Assembly: GCA_964545715.1 (NCBI GenBank)
Contig: CAZJHX010000041.1
Location: 1 to 64,000, forward strand
Source of the DNA: CAZJHX01 sp964545715
Lineage (GTDB): Bacteria > Myxococcota_A > UBA9042 > GCA-2863065
Reading direction: 5' to 3'
DNA length: 64,000 nt
This document shows positions 26,090-34,637 of this stretch, in pieces. Under the pieces are notes generated by a model. The model had not been told where the DNA came from. It saw nothing but the letters and a program-made list of their open reading frames with translations, and made no database searches. The first letter of the stretch is position 1; each line of letters starts with the position of its first letter. The translations under genes and the position numbers were made by a program.

Positions 26090-27954
26090 TCATCGTATTG
26101 AAGCCGGATGCGCTGCCGCGGGAGATCGAGGCGGTCTCGGCCAAAGTGAAGGCGCTGGGGTGCGAGACGCTGCCGATCGAGGGCGCGGAGCGGTCCGTAT
26201 TGGCTGTGCTGGGCGTGGCCGGCTTTGATCCGCGGGAGCTTCAGGCGATGCCGGGCGTGGTCCAGGTGTTGCGTGTGGGGCGGCCGTACAAGCTGGCCAG
26301 TCGCGAGGTGCGGCCGGACCGGACGGTCGTGCAGGTGGGGGACGTGTCGATCGGCGGCGAGCAGGTCGTGATCATGGCCGGCCCGTGCTCGGTCGAGAAC
26401 CGCGACATGCTGCTGACCACCGCGCGGGAGTGCGCCGCGGCCGGCGTGACGGTGCTTCGCGGCGGCGCCTTCAAGCCGCGGACCTCCCCGTACGCGTTTC
26501 AGGGGCTCGGCGAAGAGGGGCTGAAGCTGCTGGCCCAGGCTCGTGAGCTGACCGGGTTGCAGGTGATCACCGAGGTGGTGTCCCCGGCCCAGGTCGAGTT
26601 GGTGGCCGGCTACTCGGACATCCTCCAGATCGGCGCCCGCAACATGCAGAACTATGCGCTGTTGAAGGAGTGCGCTCTCATCGACAAGCCCGTGATGCTG
26701 AAGCGGGGCATCGCGGCGACTATCGACGAGTGGCTGCAGGCCGCCGAGTACATCCTGGCGGGCGGCACGAACCAGAACGTGATGCTGTGCGAGCGCGGTA
26801 TTCGCACGTTTGGTCGGGCGACGCGCAACACGCTGGACCTCAACGCCATCCCGGTGCTTCGGGAGCGCACGCACCTGCCGATTATCGTGGATCCAAGCCA
26901 CGGGACCGGGGTGCGAGCCTATGTGGCGCCGATGGCGCGTGCGGCGATCGCGGCGGGCGCGGACGGCATCATCGTCGAGGTGCATCCCGACCCCAAAGTG
27001 GCGCTGTCGGACGGCGCTCAGAGCCTGCTCTTTGACCAGCTGCGCGCGCTCATCCGCGACCTGCAGACCATCGCGCCCGTCGTGGGGCGGCGCCTGGATC
27101 TGCGGACCACGCGGCCGATCGAAGTGACCAGCGATCCGGATGCGGCGGAGGCGCGCTGCGCGTTTCAAGGGGAGAACGGGGCGTTCAGCCAGGCCGCTGC
27201 CCGGCAGGTCTTCGGCGCGGGCGTGACGACCCTGCCGTGCCAGAGCTTTCGCAGCACGTTTGAGGCCGTCGTCTCGGGTCGCGCGCCGTACGGCATCGTG
27301 CCGGTGGAGAACACGCTGGGCGGGGCGATTCACGAAAACTTCGACCACCTGCGCGAGTACGACGTCAGCGTGGTCGGGGAGCACAAGCTGCGGGTGGTGC
27401 ACAACTTGATCGCCAATCGCGGGGCCCGGCTGGAGGATTTGACCAAGATCTACGCCCATCCGCAGGCGGCCGCGCAGTGTGACGAGCTGCTGCGGGCCCA
27501 CCCGGAGTGGACGGTCTATCAGGTGTACGACACCGCGGGGGCCGCGATGATGATTCAGCAGGAGGGCGGCGTGGACGGCGCGGCGATCGCCGGCAAGCGG
27601 GTGGCCGCGCAGCTGGGCATGACCGTACTGCGCGAGGAGATCGAGAGCCATCCGGAGAACTACACGCGCTTTCTGGTGATCGCCGCCGGGACGGTCGCGC
27701 CGTCGGAGTCCGCGGATAAATCATCGCTGGTCTACGACACCGCGGACAAACCGGGGGCCCTGTTGGACACTTTGAAGGTGTTTGCGGATCATGGGGTGAA
27801 CCTGTGCAAGCTGGAAAGTCGCCCCATCCCGGGCCGCCCGTGGGAGTATCGCTTTCATGTGGACGTCATGGGTCGGGCGACAGACGAGCTTATCGCTGAT
27901 CTGCAGGAGCACGTGACCGAATTGAAAGTCCTGGGAGTCTACCCGAGTGCGTAG
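26086..27954 (+). CDS. Fused DAHP synthase (type I-beta) - prephenate dehydratase with ACT domain
   Basis: 622 residues from ATG at 26086, which overlaps the bioF stop by 4 nt. Residues 1-67 are the ferredoxin-like regulatory domain seen in Thermotoga DAHP synthase. Residues 75-335 are DAHP synthase: A-G-P-C-S-V-E-N (98-105), K-P-R-T-S-P-Y (130-136), Q-I-G-A-R-N, L-C-E-R-G-I-R-T-F, V-D-P-S-H. Residues 357-532 are prephenate dehydratase, with G-E-N-G-A-F-S (362-368) and the catalytic T-R-F (527-529). Residues 546-620 are an ACT domain with the Phe-binding E-S-R-P (577-580). One polypeptide thus carries the first shikimate step and a phenylalanine-branch step, plus both kinds of allosteric domain. 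No chorismate mutase domain is present. An upstream open extension lies inside bioF and is not real. Confidence 0.93.
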   Translation: MIIVLKPDALPREIEAVSAKVKALGCETLPIEGAERSVLAVLGVAGFDPRELQAMPGVVQVLRVGRPYKLASREVRPDRTVVQVGDVSIGGEQVVIMAGPCSVENRDMLLTTARECAAAGVTVLRGGAFKPRTSPYAFQGLGEEGLKLLAQARELTGLQVITEVVSPAQVELVAGYSDILQIGARNMQNYALLKECALIDKPVMLKRGIAATIDEWLQAAEYILAGGTNQNVMLCERGIRTFGRATRNTLDLNAIPVLRERTHLPIIVDPSHGTGVRAYVAPMARAAIAAGADGIIVEVHPDPKVALSDGAQSLLFDQLRALIRDLQTIAPVVGRRLDLRTTRPIEVTSDPDAAEARCAFQGENGAFSQAAARQVFGAGVTTLPCQSFRSTFEAVVSGRAPYGIVPVENTLGGAIHENFDHLREYDVSVVGEHKLRVVHNLIANRGARLEDLTKIYAHPQAAAQCDELLRAHPEWTVYQVYDTAGAAMMIQQEGGVDGAAIAGKRVAAQLGMTVLREEIESHPENYTRFLVIAAGTVAPSESADKSSLVYDTADKPGALLDTLKVFADHGVNLCKLESRPIPGRPWEYRFHVDVMGRATDELIADLQEHVTELKVLGVYPSA

Positions 27955-28139
27955 CGGGGTGAGTCATGGATTCGTAGTGTTTCCGCGGGCGCTTTCGCCC
28001 GCTGGCTGCGTCGAGTCGCTGCCGCACAGGTCGCCGACTCGCGCTCGACGGGCCTATGGGCCCGCCTTCGCGCGCTCTCCTTGCCAGCGGACGAAATCGC
28101 CGCGCGGAAACACTACGAATCCATGACTCACCCCACTAG
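27952..28139. repeat. Palindromic element with 31-bp perfect inverted arms
   Basis: 27956-27986 is the exact reverse complement of 28104-28134. The pairing continues outward (TAG after one mismatch) and inward for about 25 more bases with few mismatches. The interior holds smaller hairpins: CGTCGAG/CTCGACG with GAGTCG/CGACTC, and GGGCC-TATG-GGCCC. The element begins at the stop codon of the DAHP synthase fusion and ends inside the first codons of the kinase gene. It may be a REPIN-like or MITE-like mobile palindrome, a bidirectional terminator, or both. Confidence 0.85.
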
Positions 28140-30114
28140 CACTCGGCGTAGCGGCGAGACCGGCGGTCCCTGGCTGGGGCGTTTTCAGGACCCGCGCGCC
28201 ATCCGGTGCCGCGGCCTGCTGGACGTCTATACCTGCCGGGAGGTGGAGGATCTGGAGCCCCGCCTGGTCCTGATCGGCAACTCGGAGGCCGACTCAGACA
28301 TGGTGTGTCAGGCGCTGGACGCCATCGCCCAGGCCCACGAGTTGGTGGTGGATCCGCTCATCCCGCGGGTCGACGAGCGCGGGCGCATCGGCACCATCGA
28401 GTACCTGTCGCTGCACTGCGACGCGGAGATCGACCTGGAGCGCGGCTTTCAGCTGTTGGCGTCGACGGGCGAGAAGGCGCAGCAGGGCGTGGGCATGTGC
28501 ATGATGAACATGGTGCACACCGCGCTGATCAAGGCGCACGCCGTCACCAATCCGAGCACAGGCCAGTCTTATGCGCTCGGGTCGCTGGCGTGGTCCAGCT
28601 TTCTTCTGAGCGCAGACGGCACACCTTGGCTGCTGGGCCTGGGACACAACTTCCCGGTTCGAGGACGGCCGCGCTCGATCACGGTCAGCCCGGGGCTATG
28701 CGAGGCGCCGGAGGTGACGGCGGGTATTGAGCCGACCTCGCCGTCCGACGTGTACGCCTGCTACATGATGCTGCGCAGCTTTGCGCCCTGGGGCGAGCTG
28801 CTGCCCGCGCTGGCCGCTGGGTTGGCCGGCACACTGGACGGCCAGTACGCAGAGCTGACCAAGGTGATGGCGCACACCAACGCCAAGGCGACGGCGCTGT
28901 CGCCCGCGATGCGGTTTCAGACGCTGGCAGAGCTGTCGGAGGCCTATGTCGAGTCGCGTGGCCTCTACATGGAGACGCTCAAGCCGGACGTAATGCGGGC
29001 GTTCTTTGTGAACATGGTCGGGCGCATCGGCGAGATCCCGGACCGGCGCGCGGTCGACCAGGACTTCAAGACCGGCAGCCACCAGAACGGCGGGCGCTAC
29101 CGGCTGGACATCCCGATCGATTCGGGCGCGACGAGCCTGGTGTGGCTGGCACACGATCGCCAGCTGGATCAGATGGTGGCGATGAAGGTTCTGCGAGCCG
29201 AGTGCACGGAAGAGGTGCGACGGCGCTTCTATCGGGAGATCCGCATCCTGCGCGCGGTCCGTCACAAGCACCTGGTCCGCGGCTATGACTTCTTCGAGGA
29301 GTCCGGCCGCCTGGTCGGGGTCATGGAGTACGTCGACGGCGACCGCTTCGACCACGCCTGCGACGTGATGACTGTCGACGAGATCATCGCGCGCAGCGCG
29401 GAGGTGCTGGAGGCGCTGGCGGCGCTGCACGGCATGGGCGTCATCCACCGCGATGTGAAGCCGCAGAACATCATCGTCAGCCCGGGCAAGGGTGCGGTGC
29501 TCGTCGACTTCGGCATCGCGGCGGAGGCGGACAGCAACCTGACGCGCACGCGCCCGATGGGCACGCGTGGATACGTGGCGCCCGAGGTGCTGGCCGGGAT
29601 GCCGGTGATGCCGGTGGCCGACGTGTTTGCGCTGTCGACGGTGCTCGCGCAGGCGCTCGTCGGTCACGAGGTGCCCGAGCACGTCGCGCGCGCCTTGGAG
29701 CTGGGCCTGGCGGCACAACCGAACCGCCGGCCGGGCGCCGCCGAGATGGCCGCCATGCTGCGCCAGGATCATGTGCGCGAGCCCGCGTCGCGCCCGCATG
29801 GGGTGCTGACCGTCAAAGATGGCGGGCGGGTGTTCATGCTGCCGTCCGGGGAGCGGCTGGATCTGTCCCGACGGCGCGCGCCCCGCCTTATCTTGCTGGC
29901 GCTGTTGGACGGGCATGCGCACCACCCGGGGCGCCCCTACAGCTGGGAGGACCTGTTGGAGGTCGGCTGGCCCGGTGAGCACATGGGCGCCGAGTCCGGC
30001 AAGGGCCGCGTGTACGTGGCGATCTACACGCTGCGAAAGATGGGCCTGGACGAGTATCTGGTCCGCGTCGACGACGGATATCTGCTCGATCCCAAGGTGA
30101 CGGTGAGCCGGTAG
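28123..30114 (+). CDS. Ser/Thr protein kinase with N-terminal pseudokinase and C-terminal winged helix
   Basis: 663 residues from ATG 28123, which lies in the right arm of the palindrome; the true start may be slightly downstream. Residues 1-310 look like a degenerate kinase: a G-S-L-A-W-S-S-F-L-L-S-A-D-G-T-P-W-L-L-G segment sits where HRDxKPxN...DFG should be, then S-P-S-D-V-Y-A, with catalytic residues missing. Residues 325-560 are an active Hanks kinase: V-A-M-K (Lys355), H-R-D-V-K-P-Q-N (Asp444), D-F-G (Asp462), G-T-R-G-Y-V-A-P-E. The last 90 residues resemble an OmpR/PhoB-type winged helix (W-E-D-L-L-E-V-G-W-P...V-Y-V-A-I-Y-T-L-R-K-M-G). No membrane segment is seen, so it is a cytoplasmic kinase that may bind DNA directly. 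Confidence 0.85.
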   Translation: MTHPTSTRRSGETGGPWLGRFQDPRAIRCRGLLDVYTCREVEDLEPRLVLIGNSEADSDMVCQALDAIAQAHELVVDPLIPRVDERGRIGTIEYLSLHCDAEIDLERGFQLLASTGEKAQQGVGMCMMNMVHTALIKAHAVTNPSTGQSYALGSLAWSSFLLSADGTPWLLGLGHNFPVRGRPRSITVSPGLCEAPEVTAGIEPTSPSDVYACYMMLRSFAPWGELLPALAAGLAGTLDGQYAELTKVMAHTNAKATALSPAMRFQTLAELSEAYVESRGLYMETLKPDVMRAFFVNMVGRIGEIPDRRAVDQDFKTGSHQNGGRYRLDIPIDSGATSLVWLAHDRQLDQMVAMKVLRAECTEEVRRRFYREIRILRAVRHKHLVRGYDFFEESGRLVGVMEYVDGDRFDHACDVMTVDEIIARSAEVLEALAALHGMGVIHRDVKPQNIIVSPGKGAVLVDFGIAAEADSNLTRTRPMGTRGYVAPEVLAGMPVMPVADVFALSTVLAQALVGHEVPEHVARALELGLAAQPNRRPGAAEMAAMLRQDHVREPASRPHGVLTVKDGGRVFMLPSGERLDLSRRRAPRLILLALLDGHAHHPGRPYSWEDLLEVGWPGEHMGAESGKGRVYVAIYTLRKMGLDEYLVRVDDGYLLDPKVTVSR

Positions 30115-30119
30115 CGCGC

Positions 30120-30125
30120 TACATT
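30120..30125 (+). promoter_or_regulatory. Candidate -10 box (TACATT) for the envelope transport operon
   Basis: Lies 7 nt before the ATG at 30133, with no Shine-Dalgarno. Fits the TANNNT leaderless pattern. Confidence 0.3.
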
Positions 30126-30132
30126 TGCGCCC

Positions 30133-30897
30133 ATGCTCGTAAGAACTGTTTTGTGCTTCTTCGCCGTCGGGCTTCTGCTGCCTGATTCCGCTCACGCCGA
30201 GACCGGCCTCGACATTATGACCCGCGCCGACAAGGCCAACGCCGGGTTCAAGGACGAGAGCAGCGACTCTGAGCTCATCCTGATCAACGCACACGGCGAT
30301 CGGGTCGTGCGCAAGACCGCCATGCGCATCCTGGAGCAGAGCGGTGACGGCGATCGCTCGATCATCACGTTTCTGTGGCCCGCCGACGTGAAGGGCACCA
30401 AGATGCTGACCTGGGCGCACAAGACCAAAAACGACGACCAGTGGCTGTATCTGCCGGCCTTCAACAAGGTCAAGCGGATCAGCTCTCGCAGCCGGTCGGG
30501 CTCGTTTATGGGCAGCGAGTTTGCGTACGAGGACCTGGGGTCGCAGGAGATCGAGAAGTTCACCTACAAGCTCGTCAAAGAGGAGAAGGTCGCCGGCCGG
30601 GACTGCTGGGTCATCGAGCGCGTGCCGACCTACAAAAGCGGCTACTCGCGCCAGTTGGTGTGGATGGACAAGGGCTACATGAACGCCGTGAAGATCGAGT
30701 ACTACGACCGCAAAGCCGAGCTGCTGAAGACGTCGGAGATCAGCGGATACGCCAAGCACGGCAAGTTCTGGCGGTTTGCGCAGATCGAGATCAAGAACCA
30801 CCAGACGCAGAAGCGGTCGATTCTGAAGATCAGCAACCGCAAGGTGGGCATGGGCGTCGACGCCAGCGACTTTGAGAAGCGCGCGCTGAGCGACTGA
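30133..30897 (+). CDS. Outer membrane lipoprotein-sorting (LolA-like) periplasmic protein
   Basis: 254 residues with a Sec signal peptide cleaved after A-H-A (about residue 22). The mature part matches the LolA-like fold proteins annotated as outer membrane lipoprotein-sorting protein. Recognisable segments are W-P-A-D-V-K-G-T, Q-W-L-Y-L-P-A and I-S-S-R-S-R-S-G-S-F-M-G-S-E-F-A-Y-E-D. Such proteins are usually coded beside an MMPL transporter and a beta-barrel, as here, and probably carry a lipid across the periplasm. It is first gene of a three-gene rightward operon. Confidence 0.85.
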   Translation: MLVRTVLCFFAVGLLLPDSAHAETGLDIMTRADKANAGFKDESSDSELILINAHGDRVVRKTAMRILEQSGDGDRSIITFLWPADVKGTKMLTWAHKTKNDDQWLYLPAFNKVKRISSRSRSGSFMGSEFAYEDLGSQEIEKFTYKLVKEEKVAGRDCWVIERVPTYKSGYSRQLVWMDKGYMNAVKIEYYDRKAELLKTSEISGYAKHGKFWRFAQIEIKNHQTQKRSILKISNRKVGMGVDASDFEKRALSD

Positions 30898-30898
30898 C

Positions 30899-32215
30899 GT
30901 GACGCTCACAAGATTCGTCTGTCTGGCGCTGGTTGTGGCGCCTGTGCCCGCGGCTCATGCGCAGTGGTCCAGCCGGGGCTTCGTCGCGGTCGAGGGGCGC
31001 TCGTTTCAGCCCGATGAGATCGACGACACCGCCGACGGTGGGTTGGGGCTGAGCGGCCGGCTGGAGCTCACGCACCGCCACAAGCCGTGGAAAGAGAAGC
31101 TGCGCGTCTTCGGGCGCTTCGACATGCTCGACTTCGACCGCAACCTGGTCATCCTGGAAGAGGGCTGGCTGGGCGTGCGGACCAAGTGGATTCGGGCCGG
31201 CGTGGGCGCCCAGCTGTTGAACTGGACCGCGACTGAGGCCTTTCATCCGGCGGACGTGATCAACAGCCGCAATTTGGACTCCAACCTGGAGAACCTGGAG
31301 AAGCTGGGCGAGCCGGTGGTCCAGTTTGGGGTGCGCTTCTTCGACGGGGAGATCATCGCGTACTACATGCCGCTGCGCCTGGCGCCGATCTTTCCGGGGG
31401 CTAAGTCGCGGCTGAGCTTTGCGCCGCGCGCGTCTGCGTTGGGGCCGTTGACCATCGATCTGGACGCGCTGTGGGTCGACCGGGACGGCGCGATCAGCAC
31501 GGACATGGTGTCGCATCAGTGGGCCGTGTCGATCTCGCAGACCTTCGGCGAGCTGGATATCGCGCTTCAGGCCGTGCAGCACAACGATCGCAGCCAGCCG
31601 ACGTTTCGTCTGGACACGCAGTCGCTCTCGCTGCGGCCCATGTACAGCATGGTCACTCACCTGGGGATGACCGCGGTGTATACACCGGATGCACTCGAGG
31701 GCTTCGTCTTCAAGTTGGAGGCCGCCCATCGGATGTTTGACGAGGCCGATCCGTCGCCGCGCTACGCCGCGCCGCCCGGGGAGCTCTCCGCACCGGCCGA
31801 CCACACGCAGGTGGCCTTTGGGCTGGAGTACGGCTGGGAGTGGGAGGACAAGGGCTGGGACTCCACGCTGCTGTTGGAGGGGCAGGCGGTCATCCTGAAC
31901 GACTCCGACGAGGTCGTGCGCCGCCGCATGCACATCTTCCAGCGCGACGTGCTGCTGGGCTATCGGCATGTCTTCAACGACATCGACTCGCGGGAGTTTC
32001 TGGTCGGCTGGATCGTCGACCTGGAGCGCTGGCCCGAGATGATGCTGAACATGAGCTACCGTCAGAGAGTGACCGACACCTGGAGCGTCGAGGGGGCGGT
32101 CCGCTTCGTGCACGCGCCGGGGGACGACGATCCCGAGGCGGGCATCTTCCCGACGGGCCTGGAGGCGCTGCACGAGAGCAACTCCATCTCACTGACCGTC
32201 AAGCGGAACTTCTAG
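30899..32215 (+). CDS. Outer-membrane beta-barrel protein of an MMPL transport operon
   Basis: 438 residues with a signal peptide ending A-H-A-Q. The rest is rich in alternating amphipathic strands and ends in Phe (K-R-N-F), typical of an outer-membrane barrel. GTG at 30899 starts one nucleotide after the LolA-like stop. I infer it receives or exports the substrate handled by the LolA-like protein and the MMPL pump. It could be related to DUF1302-type barrels, but I cannot confirm that. Confidence 0.75.
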   Translation: MTLTRFVCLALVVAPVPAAHAQWSSRGFVAVEGRSFQPDEIDDTADGGLGLSGRLELTHRHKPWKEKLRVFGRFDMLDFDRNLVILEEGWLGVRTKWIRAGVGAQLLNWTATEAFHPADVINSRNLDSNLENLEKLGEPVVQFGVRFFDGEIIAYYMPLRLAPIFPGAKSRLSFAPRASALGPLTIDLDALWVDRDGAISTDMVSHQWAVSISQTFGELDIALQAVQHNDRSQPTFRLDTQSLSLRPMYSMVTHLGMTAVYTPDALEGFVFKLEAAHRMFDEADPSPRYAAPPGELSAPADHTQVAFGLEYGWEWEDKGWDSTLLLEGQAVILNDSDEVVRRRMHIFQRDVLLGYRHVFNDIDSREFLVGWIVDLERWPEMMLNMSYRQRVTDTWSVEGAVRFVHAPGDDDPEAGIFPTGLEALHESNSISLTVKRNF

Positions 32216-32230
32216 GGGCCGGGAGGCACA

Positions 32231-34588
32231 TTGGGCAAGCGCTTCGTAGACTTCATCATCGCGCATCCATGGCGCGCGCTGCTCGGCGGCCTGGTCGTGC
32301 TCATGGCGATTATGCCGGGCGGCCAGCACATCACCGCGGACTTCAGCTATCGGGTGTGGTTCAACGACGACGACCCGCTCATCGTCGAGTTTGATGCCTT
32401 TGAGCGACGCTTCGGCAACGACGAGGTGGCGCTGGTGATCGTGCACAGCCCGTCCGGCATGTTTGACGAAGAGAGCGCCACGCTGCTGCGCGGGCTGACC
32501 GAGAAGATGTGGGGTGTGCACGACATCATCCGGGTGACGTCGCTGGCCAACTACAACTGGGTGCGCAGCGAGGTGGACGCTGAGTGTGCCGAAGAGTGCG
32601 AAGACACGCCCGAAGTCTGCAAAGAAGAGTGCGAAGAGCTGATGATCAGCGAGCTGATCCCCGATCCCGAGGAGGAGCCCTGGACCGACGGGCTGCTCGC
32701 TGCGCGCGGAAAGATCGCGGTCGAGCACGAGCTTCTGCCCAACTATCTGGTCAGCAAGGACGGCAAGACCGCCATGGTCTACGCCAGCCTGCGCCCGGCG
32801 CTGATCGAGCACGTGGACTATGAGGTCGTCACAAACGGCATCGCCGCAGTGATCGCGAAGTACGAGGGCCAGGGCGACCACGTCTTCTATCAAAGCGGCA
32901 CGCCGATCATGAACTCGTCGTTCAAGAACGCCGCCATGACCGACATGGGGCGCCTTATCCCAATCGCGCTGGGGCTGACGATCTTCTTTTTGTTGGTCAT
33001 CTTCCGCCGGCTGTCGGGGGTGGTGCTGCCGCTGATCGTGATCGGGCTGTCGGTGATGGCAACAATGACCACGTCCGGATGGCTTGGCATCTCCATCAGC
33101 AACACGACGTCTCTGCTGCCGCAGATCCTGCTGGCGATCGCCGTGGCGGACAGCGTGCACGTCCTGCATACATACTTTTATTCGCTGGGCCTGGGGACCG
33201 AGCGGCGCGAGGCGGCACGGCACACGCTGAAGAAGAACCTGAAGCCCACGCTGCTTACCAGCGTGACCACCGCACTGGGGTTCATGTCATTTTCCACGGC
33301 TGCCGTCGTGCCGATTGGGCACCTGGGCGTCCTCGCCGCGATAGGCACCCTGTACGCGTGGCTGATCACGTACTTTATCCTGGGCCCGCTGCTGGTGCTG
33401 CTGCCGATCAAACCCAGGGCCGGGGCGAACCCCGCCGACGCAAAACACACCTGGTCGCCGGCCCTCACCAACTTTATGGTTCGGCAGCGCAAGCCCATCA
33501 TGGGCGTGTACCTGGTGGCGTCGGTCGTCGCGCTGTACCTGGCGGCCCAGAGCGACGCCAACTCCGACCCGTTCGAGTACTTCCCCGACGACTTCCCGCT
33601 GAACGAGGCGGCCACTTTTCTGGAGGACAACGTCGGGGGGGCGCTGCCTGTCGAGATCGTGCTGGACTGTGGTGAGGTCGACGGCTTCAAGGACCCCGCC
33701 TGGCTCGGTAAGGTCGATACGTTCCAAGCCTGGCTGGTCGATAAGCCGCACATCACCAGCGCGGTCTCCATCGTCGACATCCTCAAGGCGATGAATCGCT
33801 CCATAAACTACGACGAGCAGGCGTTCTACAAGATCCCCAAGACGCGCAAGCAGGTGGCCCAATTGAAGCTGCTGTACGAGCAGGGGCTGCCGCAGGGCAT
33901 GAACGTCAACGATCGGGTGCCGATTCAAAACGACGCGGTGCGCATTACGACGCAGTGGACCATGCACGACTCCAAGTCTGTTCTAGACGAGATGGAGGCG
34001 ATCGTCGCGGAGGCGGAGAAGCGCGGGTTGAAGGCGCATATCACGGGCAAAGGGCAGCTGTGGCAGCGCATGAACCCGTACGTGGTGGAGACGTTTGTCG
34101 TCTCGTTGAGCGCCGCGGTTGTCGCGATGACGCTGCTGCTGATGATCGTGCTGCGCAGCTGGAAGCTTGGGCTGCTGGCGATGATCCCAAACGGGGCGCC
34201 GCTGATCATGGGCGGCGCCATGCTTCACGCGATCGGCAAGCCGCTGGATGTCGGGACGGTCGTCGTTTTCAGCGTCTGCCTGGGCATCGCCGTGGATGAC
34301 ACCATCCACTTCCTGGCCAACTATCATCGCCTGACCGGCGAAGGAAAGAGCCCGCGCGAGGCGATTCGAGAGGTGTTTGCGCACACCATGCCGGCGTTGG
34401 TGGTCACGACCGGCATTCTGGTCTGCGCGTTTGGCGTCTTTATGTTCGCCACGTTCGTGCCCAACCGCTACTTCGGGCTGCTGGTGGCCTTTGTGCTCAC
34501 CGTGGCGCTGGCGACAGACGCGACGCTGCTGCCGGCATTGCTGGCGGACGATGAGCCCAAGGGGTCAACGACCGCGCCCAGCCAATAA
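32231..34588 (+). CDS. MMPL/RND-family lipid transporter
   Basis: 785 residues, two repeats of one helix, a periplasmic domain and five helices (helices near 15-32, 235-405, 425-445, 630-780), the RND/MMPL plan in single-chain form. Acidic intramembrane motifs A-V-A-D-S-V-H (first half) and A-V-D-D-T-I-H-F (second half) would serve proton coupling. It starts at TTG 32231 with a strong GGGAGG 5 nt upstream. The first periplasmic loop has an unusual acidic insert with a twin C-x3-C (Cys119/123/130/134). It is last gene of the LolA-like/barrel/MMPL operon, so probably the inner-membrane engine moving lipids to the outer membrane. Confidence 0.9.
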   Translation: MGKRFVDFIIAHPWRALLGGLVVLMAIMPGGQHITADFSYRVWFNDDDPLIVEFDAFERRFGNDEVALVIVHSPSGMFDEESATLLRGLTEKMWGVHDIIRVTSLANYNWVRSEVDAECAEECEDTPEVCKEECEELMISELIPDPEEEPWTDGLLAARGKIAVEHELLPNYLVSKDGKTAMVYASLRPALIEHVDYEVVTNGIAAVIAKYEGQGDHVFYQSGTPIMNSSFKNAAMTDMGRLIPIALGLTIFFLLVIFRRLSGVVLPLIVIGLSVMATMTTSGWLGISISNTTSLLPQILLAIAVADSVHVLHTYFYSLGLGTERREAARHTLKKNLKPTLLTSVTTALGFMSFSTAAVVPIGHLGVLAAIGTLYAWLITYFILGPLLVLLPIKPRAGANPADAKHTWSPALTNFMVRQRKPIMGVYLVASVVALYLAAQSDANSDPFEYFPDDFPLNEAATFLEDNVGGALPVEIVLDCGEVDGFKDPAWLGKVDTFQAWLVDKPHITSAVSIVDILKAMNRSINYDEQAFYKIPKTRKQVAQLKLLYEQGLPQGMNVNDRVPIQNDAVRITTQWTMHDSKSVLDEMEAIVAEAEKRGLKAHITGKGQLWQRMNPYVVETFVVSLSAAVVAMTLLLMIVLRSWKLGLLAMIPNGAPLIMGGAMLHAIGKPLDVGTVVVFSVCLGIAVDDTIHFLANYHRLTGEGKSPREAIREVFAHTMPALVVTTGILVCAFGVFMFATFVPNRYFGLLVAFVLTVALATDATLLPALLADDEPKGSTTAPSQ

Positions 34589-34637
34589 GAGTCGATTCGA
34601 GAACGCCCTCGGAGATCGGGTCCCCGTCAGGAAGCTA

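Noticed and set aside
28696..30909. 737-codon minus-strand frame opposite the kinase gene
   Set aside because: The sense strand has VAMK, HRDVKPQN and DFG; the antisense frame has no motifs.
34589..34637. Terminator between the convergent MMPL and amt genes
   Set aside because: No stem with a U-run could be found in the 49-bp space.
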